NCBI GenBank assembly: GCA_050700835.1
Contig: JBOHDX010000129.1
Coordinates: 1 to 53,256, forward strand
Reading direction: 5' to 3'
DNA: 53,256 nucleotides
DNA from: JBOHDX01 sp050700835
GTDB taxonomy: Bacteria; Actinomycetota; Actinomycetes; Propionibacteriales; Nocardioidaceae
Below the pieces are notes generated by a model that saw only the letters and a list, made by a program, of their open reading frames with translations, was not told where the DNA came from and searched no databases. Both the position numbers and the translations under genes were made by a program. Positions 42,081-49,696 of the stretch are shown piece after piece (the stretch's first letter is position 1; every line of letters begins with the position of its first letter).

Positions 42081-42839
42081 TCACCTGAGCTGGACCGGGG
42101 CCGACCTCCACTCGTGCGACCTGCGGTACCCGAGCCGTTCGTACAGACCTCTCGCGACGTCGTTGTCGGAGTACATCCCCAAGGTCACGACGTCGTCGCG
42201 CTTGAGAGCGGCGGCGGTGAGGAATGCGGTGATCGCGGTGCCGAGACCCCGATCGCGCGCCGCAGGCGCCGTCACGATCCCGCGCAGGTGCGCGACGCCC
42301 GCCTCGGATGTGGTCAGGGCACCTGCTGCGACAAGCACGCCGTCGATGCGCACGCCCGCCCACCGGATCACCGAGGGATCGCCGGGGCGTGCGTGGGCGC
42401 GCGGAGAATGCCTGTCGAGCAGTTCGGCAACCCCCCAGAGCTCGTCAGAATCCAGCCAGGCAACGGATCCAGCGGCGCCGAGGCCTTGGTCGTACCCGAT
42501 CAGGGAGCGGGTCCACATCCACTCCCACGCCGACGGCTCGGTCTGTCGCCACTGCTGGTCGATCCGGTCGTAAGCCGCAGCCGGGACGCTGAGCCTGACG
42601 CTGTCGTGGCCGTCGGCCGCCAGCGCGGCGATCGCTACGCCCAGCACCTGGGACACGGCCGTCGGGTCGCCGACCGCCACCAGTGCTTGCCGGTCCCCTC
42701 GCGGGACGTGCACCACGGTTGCCGTGTCGTCGGACCAGAGCCGGTGACCGTGCCCGGCGCCGAGGTGCAGCTCCAGGAACGGGTCAGGGTGGCGGGTGAG
42801 CCACTCCGGGTCGAGAGTCGCGGTTAGTACGTCCGGCAC
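42081..42839 (-). CDS. GNAT acetyltransferase
   Basis: The 252-residue protein has an unassigned N-terminal half and a GNAT C-terminal half (from ~140). The binding loop is LRGIVTAPAARDRGLGTAITAFLTAAAL, and TLGMYSDNDVARGLYERLGYRRSHEW closes the fold. Such two-part GNATs are frequent in actinobacteria. The substrate is unknown. It is convergent with rimI (9-base gap) and divergent from the acyltransferase. Confidence 0.85.
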   Translation of the reverse strand: MPDVLTATLDPEWLTRHPDPFLELHLGAGHGHRLWSDDTATVVHVPRGDRQALVAVGDPTAVSQVLGVAIAALAADGHDSVRLSVPAAAYDRIDQQWRQTEPSAWEWMWTRSLIGYDQGLGAAGSVAWLDSDELWGVAELLDRHSPRAHARPGDPSVIRWAGVRIDGVLVAAGALTTSEAGVAHLRGIVTAPAARDRGLGTAITAFLTAAALKRDDVVTLGMYSDNDVARGLYERLGYRRSHEWRSAPVQLR

Positions 42840-42882
42840 GATCCCATCGTCTCAACCGGTAGGCGAGCGGGCGCCGCGAGGC

Positions 42883-42888
42883 TAGGGT
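42883..42888 (+). promoter_or_regulatory. -10 hexamer for leaderless acyltransferase transcript
   Basis: TAGGGT lies 7 bases before GTG 42896, in the 56-base divergent spacer. It is one of several TANNNT hexamers at this distance in the window. Confidence 0.4.
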
Positions 42889-42895
42889 CATTGCC

Positions 42896-43660
42896 GTGCG
42901 AGACCTGACGTACCCGCCGATCATCGTGACCGCCAAGGCCGCCTTCAAGGCGCTCGGGATCCGATTCCAGATGCAGGGCACCGAGAACGTGCCCACGTCG
43001 GGCGGGGCGGTCCTTGCTCTCAACCACATCAGCTACGTCGACTTCGTGTTCGGCGGGTTCGCCGCGCATCCCAGCCGGCGGTACGTGCGGTTCATGGCGA
43101 AGAAGGAGCTGTTCGACCACCGTGCGACCGGGCCGCTGATGCGGTCGCTGCACCACATCGAGGTGGACCGGTCCTCCGGTGCCTCGTCGTACCGTGAGGC
43201 GCTTCGTTACCTCAAGGGCGGAGAGGTGGTCGGGGTCTTCCCGGAGGCGACGATCTCGCGCAGCTTCGAGCTGAAGGACTTCAAGTCCGGCACGGTACGC
43301 ATGGCGCAGGCCGCCGACGTTCCGGTCATCCCGCTGATCCTGTGGGGCACCCAGCGGATGTACACCAAGGACCACCCGAAGGACTTCCACCGCGGTCAAA
43401 CGATCTCGCTGACGGTGGGCGAGCCGTTACATCCTCGGGGCAAGGACGCCGCGGCGGAGACAGGGACCCTGCGCAAGGCCATGACCGACCTGCTCGACCA
43501 GGCGATCCGCTCGTACCCTGAGCGCCCTGACGGAGCGTGGTGGCTGCCGGCGTCGTATGGCGGCGCAGCGCCGACGCCGGACAACGCCGCGCGGTTGGAT
43601 GCGGCGGAGCTGGAGGAGCGGGCCCGACGCCGAGCCGAACGCGCGGCGAAGCGTTCGTAG
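42896..43660 (+). CDS. 1-acyl-sn-glycerol-3-phosphate acyltransferase (PlsC-like)
   Basis: The 254-residue protein belongs to the PlsC family of phospholipid-acylating enzymes. The HX4D motif is NHISYVDFVFGG (residues ~42-52), the acceptor-binding motif is FPEATISRSFELK, and VIPLILWGTQRM is motif IV. The C-terminus is a basic Arg/Ala-rich helix. It makes lysophosphatidic acid derivatives, or acylates another glycerolipid. Its own promoter lies immediately upstream. Confidence 0.92.
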   Translation: MRDLTYPPIIVTAKAAFKALGIRFQMQGTENVPTSGGAVLALNHISYVDFVFGGFAAHPSRRYVRFMAKKELFDHRATGPLMRSLHHIEVDRSSGASSYREALRYLKGGEVVGVFPEATISRSFELKDFKSGTVRMAQAADVPVIPLILWGTQRMYTKDHPKDFHRGQTISLTVGEPLHPRGKDAAAETGTLRKAMTDLLDQAIRSYPERPDGAWWLPASYGGAAPTPDNAARLDAAELEERARRRAERAAKRS

Positions 43661-43670
43661 CGGCCCGAAC

Positions 43671-43714
43671 TTCCTTGCACACAAGGAATTGAAAGGGAAT
43701 TGAGAGGGAATTGA
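43671..43714. repeat. Hairpin and three 11-bp phased repeats before the HNH gene
   Basis: TTCCTTG (43671-43677) pairs with CAAGGAA (43682-43688) over CACA. GGAATTGA then occurs three times at exact 11-base steps (43685, 43696, 43707). The area is clearly more AT-rich than its surroundings. The hairpin may end the acyltransferase transcript; the repeats may bind a regulator on one helix face. Confidence 0.7.
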
Positions 43715-43717
43715 GCC

Positions 43718-43746
43718 TTGCATGGCGTCTCCTCCTCGACTAAAAT
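43718..43746 (+). promoter_or_regulatory. Promoter of the DUF222-HNH gene
   Basis: TTGCAT (43718-43723) and TAAAAT (43741-43746) are 17 bases apart, and the ATG is 7 bases after the -10. This is the most consensus-like -10 in the window. The transcript should be leaderless. Confidence 0.6.
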
Positions 43747-43753
43747 CAAATGT

Positions 43754-45173
43754 ATGTTCGACAATCGGATCGCCACTATGCCGCCCGGGCCGGAGCTGGC
43801 CGCGGTGGTGGCTGCGTGCGACCCGGCAGACCTGGACGCCGATGAGCTCTTGGTTCGGGCGCGAGCAGCGGAGCGATTGGCCGCCTGGTCGGAGAGCCTG
43901 CTGCTCGACTCCTTCGCCGCGTTCGCGGATCACCGCGCTCGCGGCTCGGACGCTCTGCGGACCGCGCCGGCGACCGAGCCCCACGAGGGCAGGCGTCCGA
44001 TAGGTGCTGGCCTGCGAGGTCGTGAGCGGTGGGTGCACCACGGAGGTGGCGGCACGCCCTCGGTGGGCGAGTTCGCTCATGAGGAGATCGCCGCCGAGCT
44101 GTTGATGTCTGCCTATGTCGCTGCCGGGAGTCTCGGCACCGCACTCGACCTGCGTCATCGACTCCCAGGGGTCGCGGACGCGCTCCGCGGCGGCCGCGTC
44201 GACGGCTGGCGGGCGCGTCTGATCGCGAGCGGGACCCGCGAGCTGTCCGCCACCGCCTGCGCCGAGGTCGAGCGACAGCTGCTGGACCGCCTGGATCGGG
44301 TGACGTCGGCTCAGGTCAAGCGGCTTGTCCGTGCGGCCGCGTTGTCCGAGGACCCCGGACGCGCGGCAGATGACACAGAGTCCGCTCCGGCTGCGCAGCA
44401 GGTGGGGTTCATGCCCATCGACAAGAGCGGCAACCGGGAGATGTGGGCAGTTCTCGGGGCGCCCGCTGCTGGTCGGCTGGAGAGCCAGATCGCCCACGTG
44501 GTGGGACTCTGGCGTGAGGAAGCCCGACTGCGTGGGCAGGATCTGGCCGAGCTGGCCGGCGTTCTGGAGGCCCGCGCACTTGGGCTGCTGGCCGACCCGG
44601 CTCTGGTCCTGGCCCTTGCCGAGCGGGTCTCCGCACTCCGCGTGGGGCGAGAGCCGTCAGCGGACGTGCGTGACGCACTGCCGGAGACGGTGGTCTACGT
44701 GCACATGCGTCGCGACGATCTTGTCGACGAGGGCCGTCAGCCAGTGAGCCTTGAGGGCGCGCGGCGCCGGCCCGCCGAGCCCGTCCCGTTCGAGGCGATC
44801 GAAGAAGTGCTCGGGGCACTCCCACCTCACCATCAAGCCCGTCATCGACCTGGACCACATGGAGCCCGGGGGCGGCTACGCGTTCACCGGCCGGCTCCGG
44901 GAGGCGGTGCTCCTGAAGAGTCCGCGTTGCATCTTCCCGGGGTGCCAGCGACCCTCACGATCCAGCCAGGTGGACCACATCATCGAGCACCCACGAGGAC
45001 CGACGACCGTGGACAACGGCGCACCCGAGTGTGCCCGACATCATCGGCTGAAGACCCACGGTCGGTGGAAGCTCACCCAGCCGTTCAACGGGATCTTCGT
45101 GTGGAAGTCGCCCACTGGCCACATCTATCTCGTCGACGACCGCTCCCCCCTGCGCGTGGGTGCGGCCGCATAA
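43754..45173 (+). pseudogene. DUF222/13E12-type HNH endonuclease, frameshifted
   Basis: The N-terminal DUF222 region (MFDNRIATMPPGPELAAVVAA to VPFEAIEEVLG) is read from ATG 43754. At a GGGG run (44813-44816) the frame changes: without one G, the text continues as GHSHLTIKPVIDLDH and then YAFTGRLREAVLLKSPRC. The HNH core follows with IFPGCQRP, QVDHIIEHPRG and CARHHRLKTHGRWKL, ending at 45173. The continuous frame instead runs into non-family sequence. Possible causes are decay, a base-calling error in a homopolymer, or programmed slippage. 13E12-type genes are multicopy and mobile in mycobacteria. Confidence 0.85.
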
Positions 45174-45233
45174 CGAGTCCGTCAAAGGACGCCGTCCACT
45201 CGTGCCACGGTCGTTGCGGGTCGATGATGGAGT

Positions 45234-46433
45234 GTGGTCTCACACGACGACGAGCCGATCGGGCCGCCCCCCGAGGTGATCGAGTTCGGCCCGCGGCGTC
45301 GACGCGGGGTCAGGGTGCCACGCTGGTTGTGGCTCGGAGCAGCCGGTCTCGTCGCCGCGGGGCTCGTCTTCGGTGCACTTCAGCAAGGCAGCTCGCCGTC
45401 GTCCGCGCCGCCTCCCGTAGCGCCCACCGGCACGCCGTTCCCCTCGATCCCGTCAAAGCCGACCGCCACAGTCGTCGTGGACCCGACGACTGTCGCGCCG
45501 GTCGTCACCAACGTGGGCCGTCGCCTGCTCGGCGTGACGGCCGGGTGGGAGCTGTTCGGGCGGGGCCTCGATGACGTGGTCCGGATCCAGCTCGCCAAGG
45601 GCCGCATCATTCGTACCGCGGTGCCACCGCTGCTCAGCAGCGGACCGGTGTCCTTCGTGGTCGGACCGCACCGGGTGCTCGTCAACCCGCTCGACCTCGT
45701 ACCCGGCTACGTGGTGCCGGACGGACGACCAGCCCGCCGCCTGACGGGAGTGCTGAACCGCGGCGGCGTCGTGCTTCCCGGCCCGATGCCCGATGAGGTC
45801 TGGGTGCAGTCGGGCGCAGGAACCCAGGGCACGATGACCCTCGTCGGTCTGGACGGGGTCCGCACCTCGACCACCATTCGCCTTCCCCGCGACAGCGCTC
45901 TGTTCCCGAGTGCCGACGGAGCGGGCTATGTGATCGTGACCGGCACCGGCGGTGTGTACGACGCACGGCCGGGCGGGTTTACCCGCATCACCACCGGCAC
46001 CGTGCTCGCGGTCGGCCCGACCCGGTGGCTGACCCTGGAGTGCAACGGGGTGCACCACTGCGCCAACGTCGTGATCGACCGCGTCGGCGGCACCCGGCAC
46101 ACCCTGCCCGGCCCGGCAGCTGACGCACATGCAGTGGAAGGAGTGATCTCGCCGGACGGATCCACGGCCGCCGTCATCGACCTCGAGTCTGCGGGTCGAC
46201 CCGAGCTGTACCTTCGCGATCTCCGGACCGGCCGCCAACATCGTGTCTCGGTCCGGATCGACGACATGGCTCTGGATGGCAGCAACGTGGCCTGGTCACC
46301 GGACAGCCGGTGGTTGTTCGTCACCTCCGTCGGCGGCCGTTTGGGCGCCGTCGATGCGCGCACCCGACAGGTGCACACCTTCGGTGCCTCGCTCGGGCCG
46401 ATCCTCGCGCTGGGAATCAGACGCGCACCCTGA
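45234..46433 (+). CDS. Membrane-anchored propeller-like protein
   Basis: The 399-residue protein has a short cytoplasmic N-terminus ending in basic residues (FGPRRRRGVRVPR), one transmembrane helix (WLWLGAAGLVAAGLVFGAL), a Pro/Ser/Thr-rich spacer and an extracellular part. Segments such as GVISPDGSTAAVIDLE, LYLRDLRTGRQHRVS and NVAWSPDSRWLFVTSVGGRLGAVD look like TolB/WD40 blades. The ligand is unknown. Similar architecture occurs in the 48819 gene. It starts with GTG without a clear ribosome-binding site. Confidence 0.75.
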   Translation: MVSHDDEPIGPPPEVIEFGPRRRRGVRVPRWLWLGAAGLVAAGLVFGALQQGSSPSSAPPPVAPTGTPFPSIPSKPTATVVVDPTTVAPVVTNVGRRLLGVTAGWELFGRGLDDVVRIQLAKGRIIRTAVPPLLSSGPVSFVVGPHRVLVNPLDLVPGYVVPDGRPARRLTGVLNRGGVVLPGPMPDEVWVQSGAGTQGTMTLVGLDGVRTSTTIRLPRDSALFPSADGAGYVIVTGTGGVYDARPGGFTRITTGTVLAVGPTRWLTLECNGVHHCANVVIDRVGGTRHTLPGPAADAHAVEGVISPDGSTAAVIDLESAGRPELYLRDLRTGRQHRVSVRIDDMALDGSNVAWSPDSRWLFVTSVGGRLGAVDARTRQVHTFGASLGPILALGIRRAP

Positions 46434-46438
46434 CAACC

Positions 46439-46478
46439 GTGAGCACCCGTGAGCACCCGTGAGCACCCGTGAGCACCG
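46439..46478. repeat. 10-bp tandem repeat upstream of tsaD
   Basis: GTGAGCACCC is repeated about four times head to tail (the last unit incomplete) between the propeller-like gene stop and the tsaD start. It is an intergenic minisatellite just before an essential gene. Copy number is likely to vary between strains. Confidence 0.9.
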
Positions 46479-46485
46479 TGCGACG

Positions 46486-47544
46486 ATGGCAGGTGTGAGC
46501 GCAGACCGGCCACTGGTGCTCGGCATCGAGACCTCGTGCGACGAGACCGGCGTCGGCCTCGTCCGTGGCACCACCCTGCTGGCCGACTCGGTCGCTTCGA
46601 GCGTCGACGAGCACGCCCGCTTCGGCGGCGTGGTCCCTGAGGTCGCCAGCCGGGCGCACCTCGAGGCGATGGTGCCGACGATCCAGCGCGCCTGCCGCAC
46701 CGCAGGAGTACGCCTCGACGACGTCGATGCGATCGCCGTGACGAGCGGACCGGGGCTGGCCGGAGCGTTGCTCGTCGGTGTGGCCGCGGCGAAGGCGCTG
46801 GCGATCGGGCTCGCCAAGCCGATCTATGGCGTCAACCACCTCGCGGCGCACGTGGCCGTCGACCAGCTCGAGCACGGGCCACTGCCCGAGCCCTGCCTGG
46901 CGCTGCTCGTCTCGGGTGGCCACTCGTCCCTGCTTCTGGTCGACGACGTCACCACTGGTGTCGACCCGCTCGGCGCCACCATCGACGACGCGGCGGGCGA
47001 GGCCTTCGACAAGGTCGCCCGCGTGCTCGGGCTGCCGTTTCCGGGAGGTCCCTACATCGATCGGGCCGCCACCGATGGCGACCGGACCTACCTCGGGTTC
47101 CCCCGCGGTCTGACCAGCGGACGCGACCTGCAGCGGCACAGGTACGACTTCAGCTTCTCCGGCCTCAAGACGGCGGTGGCGCGCTGGGTGGAGACTCGCG
47201 AGCGCAACGGTGAGCCGGTGCCGATCGCGGACGTGGCGGCGTCGTTCCAAGAGGCGGTCTGCGACGTGCTCACCCGCAAGGCGGTCGACGCCGCGAAGAC
47301 GCACGGCGTCGGGCACCTGCTGATCGGCGGCGGTGTGGCGGCCAACAGCCGGTTGCGGGCGATGGCGCAGGAGCGGGCCGCCGCCGCGGGCATCCGAGTC
47401 CGTGTCCCGCGGCCCGGGCTGTGCACCGACAACGGCGCGATGGTCGCCGCGCTCGGCGCCGAGCTGGTCGCTCGCGGCCGTCCGCCGTCGGCGCTCGACC
47501 TGCCCGCCGACTCATCGATGCCCGTGCAGCGCGTCGTTGCCTGA
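46486..47544 (+). CDS. tsaD: t6A tRNA threonylcarbamoyltransferase TsaD
   Basis: TsaD transfers threonylcarbamoyl to A37 of tRNA. The 352-residue protein starts at ATG 46486 (or GTG 46495), with VLGIETSCDETGVGLV. The metal ligands His118 and His122 are in GVNHLAAHV; SGGHSSLLLV, GATIDDAAGEAFDKVAR, FSFSGLKTAV and GGGVAANSRLR are further family blocks. It should act with TsaB (40966) and TsaE (39929), from which it is separated by inserted genes. Confidence 0.97.
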   Translation: MAGVSADRPLVLGIETSCDETGVGLVRGTTLLADSVASSVDEHARFGGVVPEVASRAHLEAMVPTIQRACRTAGVRLDDVDAIAVTSGPGLAGALLVGVAAAKALAIGLAKPIYGVNHLAAHVAVDQLEHGPLPEPCLALLVSGGHSSLLLVDDVTTGVDPLGATIDDAAGEAFDKVARVLGLPFPGGPYIDRAATDGDRTYLGFPRGLTSGRDLQRHRYDFSFSGLKTAVARWVETRERNGEPVPIADVAASFQEAVCDVLTRKAVDAAKTHGVGHLLIGGGVAANSRLRAMAQERAAAAGIRVRVPRPGLCTDNGAMVAALGAELVARGRPPSALDLPADSSMPVQRVVA

Positions 47545-47553
47545 CCAGCACGA

Positions 47554-48819
47554 TCAGCGGCCGCTGCTCAGGAGGTACGGCGCGTCGCCGTCGTTGACGG
47601 TTCCCTGGGTCGGACCCGCGGCGGTTTCGCACCGTCCACCGGCCGGGTCGCATCGGACCAGGGCCGTCCGGCCGGAGTGCTCCACCTGCATCAGCAGCCG
47701 TCCGTCGGTCTCGAACTGTGCGGTCATGAAGGACGTCTGTCGGCTGCCGGGTGCGCCCTCGACGTTCAGGACCGGCTCGCCGGTACGCGCGTCCAGCACC
47801 GCAGTGGACGTCGCCGCGTAGCCGTCCGCGTAGTCGGGGCCGGTCCAGACGTACCTGCCGTCGGTACTGAAGCCGAGGATCTGGTGGTCGCAGGTGTGCC
47901 ACAGCGTCGTGCCGGCGGCCAGGTCACGCACCTCGGAGCACGAGCCGGAGCCGGTCAGCTTCGTCACGGTGGCGACGAGGGACCCGTCGTCCGACACGGC
48001 AGTCGGCGTCAGGCCGGGAGCCACCGCGACAGGAGCGCTGCCCGGAGTCCAGCGCATCAGCGTGCTCCGATGGTCGACCTGGTCGGCGGTGCGGAAGTAG
48101 ACCGCGCCGTCCACGATCGCGAACACGCGGACCGTCGCCACCCCGGTGAGCGCCACCTGGCGGTAGGAGTGGTCGCTGCTGTCGTAGCGCACCAGGTCCC
48201 CGCCGGGTTGCGGGTTGCCGAACTTGTCGGCCGAGTAGACGTAGTAGGCCGCGTAGCGCCGGTCCGCTGACCCGGCCAGCGAGCTCACGGCCGCGTCCGG
48301 CTTGCCGAGGTAGTGACCGCCGAGGTCCAGCTCGACCAGCCGCGGCACCGGGCCGTACTGCTGGATCGTCAGGATCTTGTCCTGCACGACGGCAACGCCG
48401 GTGATGGCCTGCGACCCGAAGAGGTTCACGGCCGCCGACCCGTCGTGAAGGGTGTGGCCGACGGTGTAGGGGATCGACGGTGGTGCGCCCGCGGGCAGCA
48501 CCGCGAAGTCGACCTTGACCGACCCGTCCACGTGGGTGGGCGGAGTGTTCGTCGAGTGGGTCGCCGGGCCGATCCGGTGCGCGCCGCCGGACAGGTGGCT
48601 GCCTGCCTCGATCCCGGCCGGGATCGCGATCGCGACCAGCGCGGCAGCGGCGAACGAGCCCACGACCCGTCGACGACGCCGGATCGCCCGGGCCTGCCCG
48701 ATCGCCGCCCGGCTCAGGTCCGGAACGTACGGAAGCTGCTCGGCCCGACGATCCAGCGAGCTCCGCAGCTCGTCGTCGAAGCCACCTCCGGGTCCGCCGT
48801 GGTCATCCATCCAGGTCAT
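47554..48819 (-). CDS. Single-pass propeller-like protein, possible anti-sigma partner
   Basis: The 421-residue protein starts at ATG 48819, sharing an ATGA overlap with the sigma gene. A cytoplasmic segment of ~58 residues (DDELRSSLDRRAEQLPYVPDLSRAAIGQARAIRRRRR) precedes one membrane helix (VVGSFAAAALVAIAIPAG). The remainder is an extracellular propeller-like domain with blades such as LMRWTPGSAPVAVA and YVWTGPDYADG. No zinc-binding HxxxCxxC anti-sigma motif is present. Coupling to the sigma gene suggests it controls or is controlled by that factor. Confidence 0.75.
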   Translation of the reverse strand: MTWMDDHGGPGGGFDDELRSSLDRRAEQLPYVPDLSRAAIGQARAIRRRRRVVGSFAAAALVAIAIPAGIEAGSHLSGGAHRIGPATHSTNTPPTHVDGSVKVDFAVLPAGAPPSIPYTVGHTLHDGSAAVNLFGSQAITGVAVVQDKILTIQQYGPVPRLVELDLGGHYLGKPDAAVSSLAGSADRRYAAYYVYSADKFGNPQPGGDLVRYDSSDHSYRQVALTGVATVRVFAIVDGAVYFRTADQVDHRSTLMRWTPGSAPVAVAPGLTPTAVSDDGSLVATVTKLTGSGSCSEVRDLAAGTTLWHTCDHQILGFSTDGRYVWTGPDYADGYAATSTAVLDARTGEPVLNVEGAPGSRQTSFMTAQFETDGRLLMQVEHSGRTALVRCDPAGGRCETAAGPTQGTVNDGDAPYLLSSGR

Positions 48820-49334
48820 CGCGCGCCTCCCGTCGCTGAGCCGGCATCGGCACCAAGCCGCACGCGCAGAGTGCTCAAGGCTCGACTGGTCTGGCTCTTC
48901 ACCGTTCCGATCGAGCACCCGAGCACGTGCGCGGTCTCCGCCTCGGACATGTCTTCGTAGAACCGCAGCACCACAGCTGCGCGTTGTCGCGGGGCGAGGG
49001 TTCCGACGAGCTCCCAGAGCGCGTCACGTTGCACGACGTCACCGAGGTCCACGTGCTGCGCCTCGTCGGGGACGACGTCGGTGCTGTGCTCGTTGCGACG
49101 CCACGCCCGCCGCCACCAGCTGGCGTGCTCGTTGACCATGATCCGGCGCACATAGGCGTCTGCTGCGCGCGGTTCGCGGATCCTGCCCCAGGTGAGGTAC
49201 GTCTTGGCCAGCGCCGTCTGCACGAGGTCCTCCGCCGAGTGCACGTCGCCGGTGAGCAAGTACGCGGTTCGGAGCAGGGCACGCTGGCGCGCGGCGACGT
49301 ACGCGCAGAACTTCGCCTCGGCCTCAGCGTCCAT
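48816..49334 (-). CDS. ECF-type RNA polymerase sigma factor (SigE family)
   Basis: The 172-residue protein has region 2 (FCAYVAARQRALLRTAYLLTGDVHSAEDLVQTALAKTYLTW) and region 4 (LAPRQRAAVVLRFYEDMSEAETAHVLGCSIGTVKSQTSRALSTLRVRL). No region 1 or 3 is present. The RMVNEH-like segment (RRIMVNEHASWWRR) and the length fit the SigE family of actinobacterial ECF factors. ATG 49334 is followed by coupled expression of the membrane protein. Four 11-bp repeats lie ~125-170 bases upstream. Confidence 0.92.
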   Translation of the reverse strand: MDAEAEAKFCAYVAARQRALLRTAYLLTGDVHSAEDLVQTALAKTYLTWGRIREPRAADAYVRRIMVNEHASWWRRAWRRNEHSTDVVPDEAQHVDLGDVVQRDALWELVGTLAPRQRAAVVLRFYEDMSEAETAHVLGCSIGTVKSQTSRALSTLRVRLGADAGSATGGAR

Positions 49335-49696
49335 CAGGATTTCTCGTCTCCACGCCCTGTTGATGCCCCGACCCGCGTCCAGGGTTGCATCCGCGGGCTT
49401 CCCGTCTCCGCCGAACGGGGGATATCTGGCATCCGTACTGGCGCACGAAACGTCTGCCCAGTGTGATGGCAGTGTGATGGGGGTGTGATGGGGGTGTGAG
49501 GGGGTGCCTGCGGACTACCCGAGTCGTCGCGATCGGTGTGACCGCGTGGTCGGCTGCCGGAGTCCCGGCTGCGTGACGCCGCGACCCGGATGATCGCGTT
49601 GCTGCTGCACCAGCAGGACCTGCGGGACCGGCGGCCGCAGAACGGAACGACCGGGATCGGCACCTCAGGCCACGTCCCTGGCGGCGGTGCCAGGCG
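49335..49696. other. Gene-free spacer between the sigma and THUMP-like genes
   Basis: These 362 bases hold the sigma gene's upstream region. They contain the 11-bp tandem repeats (49460-49502). A short stretch on the + strand, read from about 49560, gives SRLRDAATRMIALLLHQQDL, which looks protein-like but has no start and may be a remnant. No gene is supported. Confidence 0.6.
49460..49502. repeat. Four 11-bp repeats upstream of the sigma gene
   Basis: Units of the form (A/G)GTGTGATGG(C/G) repeat at exact 11-base steps from 49460. The fourth unit has AGG in place of ATGG. One unit per helical turn would present the same face four times, as for a regulator array. Confidence 0.8.

Noticed and set aside
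43718..45574. Reading the DUF222 gene as one 618-codon protein
   Set aside because: After about 44817 the frame loses family similarity, while the +1-shifted frame holds a full HNH domain. The extension overlaps the next gene and has no support.
46439..46478. GTGAGCACCC repeats as a CRISPR array
   Set aside because: Units are directly adjacent with no spacers and only 10 bases long; no cas gene is near.
49335..49420. GCAACC-type ECF promoter before the sigma gene
   Set aside because: On the minus strand GCAACC occurs near the start, but no CGTC-like -10 lies at the right spacing. The match is too weak to report as a site.
49560..49680. Protein-like stretch after the sigma gene
   Set aside because: It reads like a helix (SRLRDAATRMIALLLHQQDL), but there is no start codon context, no ribosome-binding site and no recognisable family.
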